Positions 1 to 5,093 of a DNA stretch of 9,934 bases are shown here, in pieces (positions within the stretch are counted from its first letter, which is position 1; every line of letters starts with the position of its first letter). The stretch lies in NCBI GenBank assembly GCA_001804205.1, contig MHFM01000065.1, forward strand, positions 12,845-22,778, given 5' to 3'. Position numbers and translations under genes: made by a program. The DNA comes from Omnitrophica bacterium RIFCSPLOWO2_01_FULL_45_10b (GTDB lineage: Bacteria > Omnitrophota > Omnitrophia > Omnitrophales > Danuiimicrobiaceae). The notes under the pieces were generated by a model. The model was not told the DNA's origin and ran no database searches. It worked only from the letters and a program-made list of their open reading frames with translations.

Positions 1-2
1 AC

Positions 3-50
3 GCACAAGCTTATTTAGAACAATTGGAATTGACGGAGAAACATAAATAG
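3..50 (+). CDS. C-terminal tail of an upstream gene (partial)
   Basis: The first 50 bases are open in frame 3 for 15 codons, reading AQAYLEQLELTEKHK, and end at TAG 48-50. The helical, charged peptide looks like a coding tail, for instance the end of a helical-repeat protein, but it is far too short to identify. Frame 2 is also open to a TAA at 43-45, so the frame choice is an inference from peptide character and from the 26-bp distance to the next start codon, which suits an operon. Sequence to the left of the window would settle it. Confidence 0.4.
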   Translation, partial: AQAYLEQLELTEKHK

Positions 51-76
51 TCGAATGCGTATCAAAGGAGGTTTTG

Positions 77-385
77 ATGGCTTATAATGATATGGATGGC
101 GATATCCGGAAATTGCTCGCCCTGTTGAAGAAAATTTTGAAAAATCATCCGCAGGGGTCCGATCAAATTTCAAAATTTATGGACCAAAAGTCATTTGACC
201 TTAATTTATGTTTTTTTACCTTTGTTCCCATGTTGCCAGAAGATTTAATGGAATTTGAAGAAATGTATGAGGACTATCTCAACCGCTCAGATGATTCGTC
301 TTCCGCCCGCGAAACTGTCCGGCTGGAGTTTACGCTTAATTCCGAAGATATGGATTTTCTTAAGAAAAACGGTATCAGTTTCTAA
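77..385 (+). CDS. Small acidic protein of unknown function (102 aa)
   Basis: I do not recognise this protein. An excellent ribosome binding site, AAAGGAGG at 64-71, lies 5 bases before ATG 77. A TTG at 74 is in frame but too close to that site, so ATG 77 is chosen. The 102-residue product has no signal peptide or membrane segment. The N-terminal part (about residues 8-24) is a basic amphipathic helix rich in Leu and Lys. A hydrophobic stretch LCFFTFVPM follows, then an acidic segment rich in Glu, Asp and Met, then a Ser/Asp-rich linker and a C-terminal LEFTLNSEDMDFLKKNGI. It is probably a soluble cytoplasmic protein. It starts 26 bp after the upstream reading frame and ends 13 bp before the likely start of the DUF547 gene, so it is probably co-transcribed with both. 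That it is a real gene is well supported by the ribosome binding site; its function is unknown. Confidence 0.75.
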   Translation: MAYNDMDGDIRKLLALLKKILKNHPQGSDQISKFMDQKSFDLNLCFFTFVPMLPEDLMEFEEMYEDYLNRSDDSSSARETVRLEFTLNSEDMDFLKKNGISF

Positions 386-398
386 CGAAAAAGCTTTC

Positions 399-1196
399 GT
401 GCGCGTCGGAATTGCTTGTTTTTTGTCTTTCTTTCTTTTTTCTTTCCCCTTTGTATTCGCCTCGGAAAAAACAATTGACCACTCCAAATGGGACCGCCTT
501 CTGAAAGCCTACGTCCGTCCGGACGGCTTGGTGAATTATCAAGGCCTGCTCCAGATGAAAGCAGAAATTGACGATTATGTAAAGCAACTGGAGATGATTT
601 CGCCTCAACAATTGGGAGAGTCAAGCCGTGAAGAACGGTTGGCTTTTTGGATTAACCTCTACAATGCGAGCGTGGTTCAAATGGTTTTAACGGAATACCC
701 GATTGAGCGTTTTAGCCAAATTCCCGCTGTTTTCGAAGTCCGGAAAATTCAAGCGGCAAACGAATTTTTCAGCCTTTCTGAATTAAGGGATAACGTGTTG
801 CGGCAAGGCTTTCGTGACGAGCGGGTTTTAACGGCACTTGTTTCGGCTCGCATGGATTCCCCAAAACTTTTACCCGAGGCATTTGATGGCGTTCAAATTG
901 ATGAGCAGCTGAATCGTGCGGCGGCTGAATTTGTAAAGGATGAAACCCGGAATCAAATTAGGCCGGGAACAAAAAAGATATTTTTATCGCCCTTATTCAA
1001 GAATTTCGCTTCCGATTTCATGCTTAATTTTAGTTCCGAAAAACCTTCACCGGGTTTTTCGGAGTCAGAAGCGGCCGTCATCAGTTTTGTTTTGTATCAT
1101 TTGCATGATCCTGATAAGCGGCTCTTTTTAAGTTCGGGGCGGTATAAAATTAATTATCTTCCGGAGGATTCACGGCTTAATGACGCTGGAACATAA
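399..1196 (+). CDS. Secreted DUF547 domain protein (265 aa)
   Basis: This is a DUF547-family protein, a family of uncharacterised, mostly exported proteins. With the GTG start at 399 it begins with a short basic end and a strongly hydrophobic stretch (residues 4-20) ending VFA|SEK, a good signal peptidase I site, so the mature protein should be periplasmic or secreted. Family landmarks are present: YVRPDGLVNYQGL (38-50), FWINLYNA (83-90), SPKLLPEAF (154-162) and a terminal YLPEDSRLN (253-261). The reading frame stays open upstream to an ATG at 255, but that start would put 48 extra residues in front of the signal peptide and overlap the preceding gene in another frame, so it is rejected. No strong ribosome binding site precedes GTG 399; coupling to the upstream stop at 385 may help. 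In relatives the second motif usually reads close to HFALNC-A--SCPPL; here it is LTALVSARMDSPKL, without the Cys and His. The last 17 bp overlap the GH1 gene. Confidence 0.85.
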   Translation: MRVGIACFLSFFLFSFPFVFASEKTIDHSKWDRLLKAYVRPDGLVNYQGLLQMKAEIDDYVKQLEMISPQQLGESSREERLAFWINLYNASVVQMVLTEYPIERFSQIPAVFEVRKIQAANEFFSLSELRDNVLRQGFRDERVLTALVSARMDSPKLLPEAFDGVQIDEQLNRAAAEFVKDETRNQIRPGTKKIFLSPLFKNFASDFMLNFSSEKPSPGFSESEAAVISFVLYHLHDPDKRLFLSSGRYKINYLPEDSRLNDAGT

Positions 1197-2496
1197 GAAC
1201 GTTCAAGATGGTAAATATCATGTCTTTCCCAAGGGCTTTTTGTGGGGGGCTGCAACGTCATCTCATCAAGTTGAGGGCGACAATATTCACAACGATTGGT
1301 GGGAGTGGGAACAAACGGGAAAGGTAAAAGAATCTTCCGGTAAAGCGTGTGAGCATTGGACTCGCTTTCACGAAGATTTTAAATTGGCCAAGTCTCTCCA
1401 TCACAATTCGCATCGGTTTTCAATTGAGTGGAGCAGGATTGAGCCGCACGAAGGCGAATTTAGCGAAGCCGCCATTTCGCATTACCGCCAGATGATCCAG
1501 TCGCTTCGTTCTGTTGGTTTGGAACCCATCATCACGCTTCATCATTTTACGCTTCCCTTATGGCTTGCCAAAGAAGGAGGTTGGCTTTCCAATCGATCGC
1601 CTCAGCTATTTGGCCGGTATGCGCAGAAAGTTGCTGAGTCCTTAGGTGAAGGGATTCGTTATTGGATGACCATCAATGAACCTGAAGTCTATATTTTTAA
1701 ATCTTATTTGACGGGAGAATGGCCGCCTGGCGAAAAGGCTCCTGAAAAAGTCTATAAGGTAGCGAGCCATCTTTTAAAGGCGCATGTTTTTGCCTACGAT
1801 GCGATTCAAGATACGTTTCAAAAATTGAATCGTCCGCCCACTCAGGTTGGGATCGCAAAACACGTTGCTGTTTTTAGCCCTTGTTCCAGTTCTTTGTGGG
1901 ACCGGATTTCAGTATGGCTTCGCAATTTAATGTTTAACCACCTGTTTATCAAAGCGCTCATCAAAGGCCGGATTTTTTATCCCGGGTTTTTCCGCATCCA
2001 GCTCCCACGCATGAAAACACTCGATTTTATCGGGCTTAATTATTACACACGTGATTTTGTAGCCAATAAAGGATTCCGAACCCCAGGAGTTTTTGGGGAT
2101 GTGTGCACCTCGAAGCATCATAGTGATGTTGGGAAGAAAAATTTTCTCAGCTGGGAAATTTATCCGAAGGGGCTGTTTTTATTGGTCAAAGATTTTTCTA
2201 GATATCATCTTCCCATCCTTATTTCTGAAAATGGGATCTGTACCGAACATGATGAAGAGCGGTGGCAATTTATTCATGACCATTTAAAGCATCTGGCGAA
2301 AGCAATTGAGGAGGGAGCGCCTGTGATCGGCTATCTTTATTGGTCGCTCCTTGATAATTTTGAATGGGCCGAAGGCTTTGCGCCACAATTTGGGCTCGTT
2401 GAAGTTGACTATAAAACACAAGGGCGCAAAATCCGGCCTTCCGCAAAAGCCTATGCTCAAGTATGTAAAACAGGATTGTTGCTTAAGGAAGATTAG
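1180..2496 (+). CDS. Family GH1 beta-glycosidase (beta-glucosidase type, 438 aa)
   Basis: This is a glycoside hydrolase family 1 enzyme, a retaining (beta/alpha)8 barrel that releases sugars such as glucose or galactose from the non-reducing end of beta-linked oligosaccharides or glycosides. Visible hallmarks are FPKGFLWGAATSSHQVEG at 16-33 (sugar-binding Gln30), TLHHFTLPLWL at 119-129, the acid/base TINEPEV with Glu167, FIGLNYYT at 283-290, the nucleophile ISENGI with Glu350, and SLLDNFEWAEGF at 389-400 near the end. The length of 438 residues is normal and every catalytic residue is in place. There is no signal peptide, so it should be cytoplasmic and act on imported substrate. ATG 1180 lies inside the DUF547 gene (17-bp overlap), with GGAGG at 1163-1167, 12 bases upstream, which is a long spacing; translational coupling is likely. 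The HHFTLP form of the motif (HWDLP in many bacterial enzymes) resembles archaeal and thermophile-like members. The exact substrate cannot be told from the sequence. Confidence 0.95.
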   Translation: MTLEHKNVQDGKYHVFPKGFLWGAATSSHQVEGDNIHNDWWEWEQTGKVKESSGKACEHWTRFHEDFKLAKSLHHNSHRFSIEWSRIEPHEGEFSEAAISHYRQMIQSLRSVGLEPIITLHHFTLPLWLAKEGGWLSNRSPQLFGRYAQKVAESLGEGIRYWMTINEPEVYIFKSYLTGEWPPGEKAPEKVYKVASHLLKAHVFAYDAIQDTFQKLNRPPTQVGIAKHVAVFSPCSSSLWDRISVWLRNLMFNHLFIKALIKGRIFYPGFFRIQLPRMKTLDFIGLNYYTRDFVANKGFRTPGVFGDVCTSKHHSDVGKKNFLSWEIYPKGLFLLVKDFSRYHLPILISENGICTEHDEERWQFIHDHLKHLAKAIEEGAPVIGYLYWSLLDNFEWAEGFAPQFGLVEVDYKTQGRKIRPSAKAYAQVCKTGLLLKED

Positions 2497-2567
2497 TAAG
2501 CCGTGTATTTGATCGACATTTCTTAAAATTAAGCTAATATACGCTTTCTTTATGTAGTTTGTTGTCG

Positions 2568-2602
2568 GGGGCGTACTTGCAAAAAACGGCAAGTACAGCC
2601 CC
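2568..2602. repeat. Hairpin upstream of tRNA-Pro, arms GTACTTGC/GCAAGTAC
   Basis: The left arm GGGGCGTACTTGC (2568-2580) pairs with GCAAGTAC-A-GCCCC (2589-2602), giving 13 pairs with one bulged A and the loop AAAAAACG. It follows the GH1 gene by 71 bp but no T-run comes after it, so it is not a typical terminator. The same loop, AAAAAACG, is seen in a hairpin upstream of tRNA-Arg (4850-4872), and an ACTTGC/GCAAGT hairpin follows tRNA-Arg. Confidence 0.75.
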
Positions 2603-2651
2603 GTAACTTTGATAAATAATCAATTAGTCTATTATAATGTAGTTACGGGGC
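2598..2651. repeat. Inverted copy of the tRNA-Pro 5' end flanking its promoter
   Basis: GCCCCGTAAC (2598-2607) is the exact reverse complement of GTTACGGGGC (2642-2651). The second copy comprises the last four bases before tRNA-Pro and its first six bases. The 34 bases between the arms hold the promoter. The left arm shares bases with the preceding hairpin. The same arrangement recurs at tRNA-Arg (4874-4920). Confidence 0.7.
2609..2638 (+). promoter_or_regulatory. Sigma-70-like promoter of tRNA-Pro
   Basis: TTGATA (2609-2614) and a consensus TATAAT (2633-2638) are separated by 18 bases. Transcription would start near 2645, almost at the first base of the mature tRNA (2646). The promoter lies exactly between the two arms of the 10-bp inverted repeat, so the upstream arm would not be in the transcript made from it. 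Confidence 0.6.
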
Positions 2652-2723
2652 GTAGCTCAGCTGGCTTAGAGCACCTGCTTTGGGAGCAGGGGGTCGCGTG
2701 TTCAAATCACGCCGCCCCGACCA
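2646..2723 (+). tRNA. tRNA-Pro (anticodon TGG)
   Basis: A complete cloverleaf is visible. The acceptor stem is CGGGGCG/CGCCCCG with discriminator A (2720) and an encoded CCA (2721-2723). The D-stem is GCTC/GAGC. The anticodon stem CCTGC/GCAGG has the loop TTTGGGA, placing anticodon TGG at 2681-2683. The variable loop is GGGTC and the T-stem GCGTG/CACGC has the loop TTCAAAT. It reads proline CCN codons. Unlike the other two tRNAs in the window it encodes its CCA. Its T-loop and 3' T-stem are repeated in inverted form just downstream. Confidence 0.97.
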
Positions 2724-2744
2724 ATACTTTTGGCGTGATTTGAA
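2701..2744. repeat. Inverted copy of the tRNA-Pro T-arm in its 3' trailer
   Basis: TTCAAATCACGCC (2701-2713: T-loop, 3' T-stem and first acceptor base of tRNA-Pro) is perfectly complementary over 13 bp to GGCGTGATTTGAA (2732-2744). The 18-base gap contains the rest of the acceptor stem and CCA. In an unprocessed transcript this could compete with folding of the T-arm. It joins directly onto the next palindrome. Confidence 0.8.
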
Positions 2745-2802
2745 GAGGTTCTCCGCCAAGCAGAACGGCGGACCCGCCATTCTGATGGGCGGGAAATCCT
2801 CT
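2744..2802. repeat. Long imperfect palindrome downstream of tRNA-Pro
   Basis: From outside inward the pairs are AGAGG/CCTCT (2744-2748, 2798-2802), CCGCC/GGCGG (2753-2757, 2788-2792), CAGAA/TTCTG (2761-2765, 2780-2784) and GGCGG/CCGCC (2767-2771, 2774-2778), closing on a two-base loop. Two side-by-side hairpins, TCCGCC/GGCGGA and CCCGCC/GGCGGG, are an alternative fold. No reading frame here looks coding. Confidence 0.75.
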
Positions 2803-2868
2803 CGCCCCGATACTCGCCTTCGCTGAAACACCAAGTGGTTCTTTATTAAAGGCGAGTATCGTCCCGAG
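2801..2868. repeat. 13-bp inverted repeat with TACTCGCC arms
   Basis: CGATACTCGCCTT (2808-2820) and AAGGCGAGTATCG (2849-2861) are perfect inverted copies around a 28-base interior. An outer CTCG/CGAG pair (2801-2804, 2865-2868) extends the stem across three-base internal loops. The TACTCGC word resembles the arms of the hairpins upstream of tRNA-Arg and tRNA-His. A run of six T at 2874-2879 follows closely, so this could also end the tRNA-Pro transcript. Confidence 0.75.
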
Positions 2869-2971
2869 GAGCGTTTTTTGCGGCGAGGGACTACATAAAA
2901 GTATAAATTTCACTAATGAATGTTCAAAATATTCCGTATAATAATAAGCAGCGGTTTAAAGGAAAAATTAG

Positions 2972-4423
2972 ATGAAAAAAGTAATCATTTCGATTTTGGT
3001 GGTACTAAGCATTTTTGTTACGTCCTCAAGCTGGGCCCAAGAACTTCAATCTAAATCTGCGGCAGGTTTAGCCGCTTCCAATGCTGGGCGTGAGAATTTT
3101 TATCCTTCCGGCACAAGCCCGGATGCAAAATTACCCGCTCTTCCCAAAGGGCCTCTTTTATTAAGCGGTACGGCTTCCGAACAGCTTTCTCCCGATTATT
3201 GGATTAATCGTTTGCCTAATCCTGATCGTATTTTAAAAACACCCGAGCAGCTTAAATTTTTCAATAAAGAAATTCGGATGATGATTCACGAACGAGTTGA
3301 TATTTTTCAGGCGGGTGTTTTGCCAAGCGGAACACAGATCCGAAATCAAATTAAACTTGAATATGAAACAATTTCCAAAAGGAAACTTTTTAACGTCAAT
3401 GATCAATACATTCCAAAAGATGTGTTTCCAACTCAAATCAAACCGCTGGTTCAATGGGAGCAAGTTCCAAGCACCATGACAATCAAATGGGGAGCTGCTA
3501 CTCGCGCTACTTCGGTTCGGGCGCTTCCGACGACCATGAAAATGCTTGAAGAAAAAGGCGACATCGAATTTGACCAACTTCAGTTCACATTGATTAAGCT
3601 TTGGACACCGGTGGCAGTATTTCATACGTCCACAGACGGCAAATGGTATTACGTTCAAGCCCCCTACGTCCGCGGATGGGTCCGGGCAAGAGACATTGCC
3701 ATTTTCCCAAGCCGCAAAGCGCTTCAAGAAAAAGCCGGGTCCGATTCATTTCTTGCGGTAACGGGGGAAAGCGTTCCCGTTTGTTTTGACCCAAATTGTC
3801 AGGAAGTGTTTCAAAGCCCTTCTATGGGGACAATTTTGCCGCTTGTTCGGAAAACAGAAGCAGCTTATGTGGTTGAAATGCCGCTGCGCGCTTCAAGTGG
3901 AAAAGTGATTCTCAAAAATTATTATGTTCAAACGTCAAGCGATGTGTCCAAAGGTTTTCTTTCATTCACTCAGCGCAATATTATCCGGCAAGCGTTTAAA
4001 TTGCTGAGCGCGCGTTATGGATGGGGCGGCATGTATTACGGCCGCGATTGTTCCGGCTTTACGCATGACGTCTTTTTGAGTCTGGGAGTTGATTTGCCGC
4101 GTGATTCCGATCAGCAGGCGATGAGTGGCACCCAATTGGGCCATTTTGAACCTCATGAGGACGCTGACACCAAAACAGCCGTGCTCATGGAAGCTGCACC
4201 GGGCGTTACTTTTCTGAAAATGCCGCTTCACATGATGCTTTACCTGGGCGAAGTGGACGGGCGGTTTTATGTGATTCATTCCACCTGGGCCGAGCGCATT
4301 TCAATGGATTCCGATGAAAAAAACAGGATTAACCAAGTTGTGGTTTCCGACTTGTCCTTAAACGGCCGTTCATACCTTGGTTCTCTTTTTGACCGGACCA
4401 TTTCCATTAACGAGTTGGACTGA
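2972..4423 (+). CDS. Secreted SH3b1-NlpC/P60 peptidoglycan hydrolase (483 aa)
   Basis: This is a cell-wall hydrolase of the NlpC/P60 cysteine peptidase superfamily, with the architecture of N-terminal NlpC/P60-associated region, SH3b1-type domain(s) and catalytic domain. Such enzymes typically cut gamma-D-Glu-diamino-acid bonds in peptidoglycan stem peptides. A signal peptide covers residues 1-22 (MKKVIISILVVLSIFVTSSS, cleavage after SWA or nearby), so it acts in the periplasm. The SH3b1-like part shows ATRATSVRALPT (176-187) and WYYVQAPYVRGWVRARD (225-241). The catalytic domain has YGWGGMYYGRDCSG with Cys360, the LPRDSDQQ motif (375-382), His420 in PLHMMLYLG and His436 in YVIHSTW, a Cys-His-His triad. 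AAAGGA at 2958-2963 lies 8 bases before the ATG. A TATAAT at 2937-2942 could be a -10 box, with no clear -35. Its stop codon lies inside the next palindromic repeat. Family assignment is firm; the precise bond cleaved is inferred. Confidence 0.93.
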   Translation: MKKVIISILVVLSIFVTSSSWAQELQSKSAAGLAASNAGRENFYPSGTSPDAKLPALPKGPLLLSGTASEQLSPDYWINRLPNPDRILKTPEQLKFFNKEIRMMIHERVDIFQAGVLPSGTQIRNQIKLEYETISKRKLFNVNDQYIPKDVFPTQIKPLVQWEQVPSTMTIKWGAATRATSVRALPTTMKMLEEKGDIEFDQLQFTLIKLWTPVAVFHTSTDGKWYYVQAPYVRGWVRARDIAIFPSRKALQEKAGSDSFLAVTGESVPVCFDPNCQEVFQSPSMGTILPLVRKTEAAYVVEMPLRASSGKVILKNYYVQTSSDVSKGFLSFTQRNIIRQAFKLLSARYGWGGMYYGRDCSGFTHDVFLSLGVDLPRDSDQQAMSGTQLGHFEPHEDADTKTAVLMEAAPGVTFLKMPLHMMLYLGEVDGRFYVIHSTWAERISMDSDEKNRINQVVVSDLSLNGRSYLGSLFDRTISINELD

Positions 4424-4487
4424 CACGAAGTGTCATCCCCGAATGTTTTAATCGGGGATCTAGATTCCCGCTTTCGCGGGAATGACA
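4421..4487. repeat. REP-like palindromic repeat after the NlpC/P60 gene
   Basis: Three adjacent hairpins are visible: TGACAC-GAA-GTGTCA (4421-4435, whose first three bases are the stop codon of the hydrolase), ATCCCCGA/TCGGGGAT (4435-4442, 4452-4459) and ATTCCCGC-TTTC-GCGGGAAT (4464-4483). The whole is bounded by TGTCA (4431-4435) and TGACA (4483-4487). Intergenic repeats of this TGTCAT-CCCCG / CGGGAATGACA type are common in many bacterial genomes, and the complementary strand gives the familiar spurious peptide SFPRKRESR. It may also help end the upstream transcript. Confidence 0.85.
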
Positions 4488-4505
4488 ATAGCTCCCCCAA
4501 AGTTC

Positions 4506-4535
4506 TTGTCAGCTCACCTTCAAATTCGCTAGAAT
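4506..4535 (+). promoter_or_regulatory. Putative sigma-70 promoter of tatA
   Basis: TTGTCA (4506-4511) and TAGAAT (4530-4535) are 18 bases apart, just downstream of the REP-like repeat. The predicted start near 4542 leaves a leader of about 35 bases before tatA. This is consensus-like but untested. Confidence 0.45.
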
Positions 4536-4577
4536 AGACTCCAATTCACTTATCATAGCTAGAAAGGGGTAATGTCC

Positions 4578-4757
4578 ATGAGCATGCCAGGACCATTTGA
4601 GCTCCTGCTGATTTTTCTTGTCGTTCTGTTCCTCTTTGGTGGAAAAAAGCTTCCCGAAGTGGGAAGGGCCCTCGGAGAAGGCATTAGGGAATTCAAGAAA
4701 GCGATGCAGGGAAAATCAGATTCAGACGACGAAAAAAAGACAAAGCCAAAAGTGTAG
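4578..4757 (+). CDS. tatA: Sec-independent translocase subunit TatA (59 aa)
   Basis: TatA oligomerises to form the protein-conducting part of the twin-arginine translocase, which exports folded proteins across the inner membrane. The protein has the family plan: a short periplasmic N-terminus (PGPFE), one membrane helix (LLLIFLVVLFLFG), the hinge FGGKKLPEVG, an amphipathic helix ALGEGIREFKKAM, and a charged Asp/Lys-rich tail. Three in-frame ATGs occur at 4572, 4578 and 4584. The AAAGGGGT at 4563-4570 is only one base from ATG 4572 but seven from 4578, and 4578 gives the usual distance to the membrane helix, so it is preferred; 4572 remains possible. The phenylalanine-glycine hinge and a Glu rather than polar Gln at the N-terminal helix border suit TatA or a bifunctional TatA/B. 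No tatB is seen nearby. tatC follows 336 bp later, beyond tRNA-Arg. Confidence 0.93.
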   Translation: MSMPGPFELLLIFLVVLFLFGGKKLPEVGRALGEGIREFKKAMQGKSDSDDEKKTKPKV

Positions 4758-4784
4758 AGCATCAATATAGTTGTAATTGTTGCA

Positions 4785-4820
4785 GTGCCGTAGGCAGTTG
4801 TCCTAAAACCGCCACGGCAC
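4785..4820. repeat. Hairpin GTGCCGT/ACGGCAC between tatA and tRNA-Arg
   Basis: GTGCCGT-A-GGC (4785-4795) pairs with GCC-ACGGCAC (4811-4820), giving ten pairs with one bulged A. It is the first of three back-to-back hairpins. With no T-run after it, it is not a standard terminator for tatA. Confidence 0.7.
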
Positions 4821-4823
4821 AGT

Positions 4824-4843
4824 ACTCGCGCATTAGCGCGAGT
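4824..4843. repeat. Dispersed hairpin ACTCGCGC/GCGCGAGT (copy at tRNA-Arg)
   Basis: ACTCGCGC (4824-4831), loop ATTA, GCGCGAGT (4836-4843). The segment 4820-4844 matches 8817-8841 upstream of tRNA-His at 23 of 25 positions; only the loop differs (ATTA against ATAG). The same arms, with a longer interior, recur at 8697-8755. Confidence 0.85.
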
Positions 4844-4878
4844 GCGCCCGCCCCAGAAAAAACGTCTGGGGCTGGCGC
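4844..4878. repeat. Hairpin GCGCC-GCCCCAGA/TCTGGGGC-GGCGC
   Basis: GCGCC and GCCCCAGA (4844-4848, 4850-4857) pair with TCTGGGGC and GGCGC (4865-4872, 4874-4878): 13 pairs, one C-T mismatch, loop AAAAACG preceded by A. The left arm begins GCGCCC, the same six bases with which tRNA-Arg begins at 4916. Confidence 0.75.
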
Positions 4879-4920
4879 TAGTTTCGATTAATAAAAAGAA
4901 ATATTAAGGTTACTAGCGCC
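4874..4920. repeat. Inverted copy of the tRNA-Arg 5' end flanking its promoter region
   Basis: GGCGCTAGT (4874-4882) is the exact reverse complement of ACTAGCGCC (4912-4920), which is the last four bases before tRNA-Arg plus its first five. The 29-base AT-rich interior must hold the promoter; TATTAA at 4902-4907 is a possible -10 box, with no good -35. The geometry matches the tRNA-Pro inverted repeat. Confidence 0.7.
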
Positions 4921-4989
4921 CATAGCTCAAATGGATAGAGCACGAGCCTTCTAAGCTCGGGGTTGCAGGTTCAATTCCTGCTGGGCGCA
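4916..4989 (+). tRNA. tRNA-Arg (anticodon TCT)
   Basis: A complete 74-base cloverleaf. The acceptor stem is GCGCCCA/TGGGCGC with discriminator A (4989). The D-stem is GCTC/GAGC. The anticodon stem CGAGC/GCTCG has the loop CTTCTAA, placing anticodon TCT at 4950-4952. The T-stem is GCAGG/CCTGC with the loop TTCAATT. It decodes AGA and probably AGG. CCA is not encoded (CTT follows), so a CCA-adding enzyme is needed. It lies between tatA and tatC. Confidence 0.97.
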
Positions 4990-5009
4990 CTTGCATTGGT
5001 TATGCAAGT
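4989..5009. repeat. Hairpin ACTTGCAT/ATGCAAGT at the tRNA-Arg 3' end
   Basis: ACTTGCAT (4989-4996) and ATGCAAGT (5002-5009) form eight pairs around a five-base loop. The first base is the tRNA discriminator, so the hairpin sits directly on the tRNA 3' end. The ACTTGC/GCAAGT core is shared with the hairpin at 2568-2602. Confidence 0.75.
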
Positions 5010-5054
5010 ACTGCATCGGCAGCAGCCAAGGAAGCTGCTGTCCGATGCTGCAGT
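5010..5054. repeat. Strong bulged hairpin upstream of tatC
   Basis: The left arm 5010-5026 (ACTGCATCGGCAGCAGC) pairs with 5034-5054, giving about 17 pairs in blocks of 5, 5 and 7 interrupted by a three-base and a one-base bulge on the right arm. It ends 39 bases before the tatC start. There is no T-run, so it is more likely a processing or stability element, or part of the tRNA-flanking repeats, than a terminator. Confidence 0.7.
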
Positions 5055-5093
5055 TTGCACCATTATGTTCATACTGCCAAAGATGGAGTTAGA

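Noticed and set aside
255..398. Extended N-terminus of the DUF547 protein from ATG 255
   Set aside because: It overlaps the preceding gene in another frame and would bury the signal peptide behind 48 unrelated residues.
2643..2913. Two minus-strand reading frames across tRNA-Pro and its trailer
   Set aside because: They are antisense to a clear tRNA and to palindromes. The peptide RRDLNTRPPAPKAGALSQLSYAP is simply the reverse reading of tRNA-Pro.
3233..3727. Minus-strand 164-aa frame inside the NlpC/P60 gene
   Set aside because: It lies wholly opposite a well-supported gene and has no family features or ribosome binding site.
4276..4500. Minus-strand 74-aa frame beginning MGELLSFPRKRESRS
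   Set aside because: It is the usual spurious peptide of the REP-like repeat plus antisense of the NlpC/P60 gene end.
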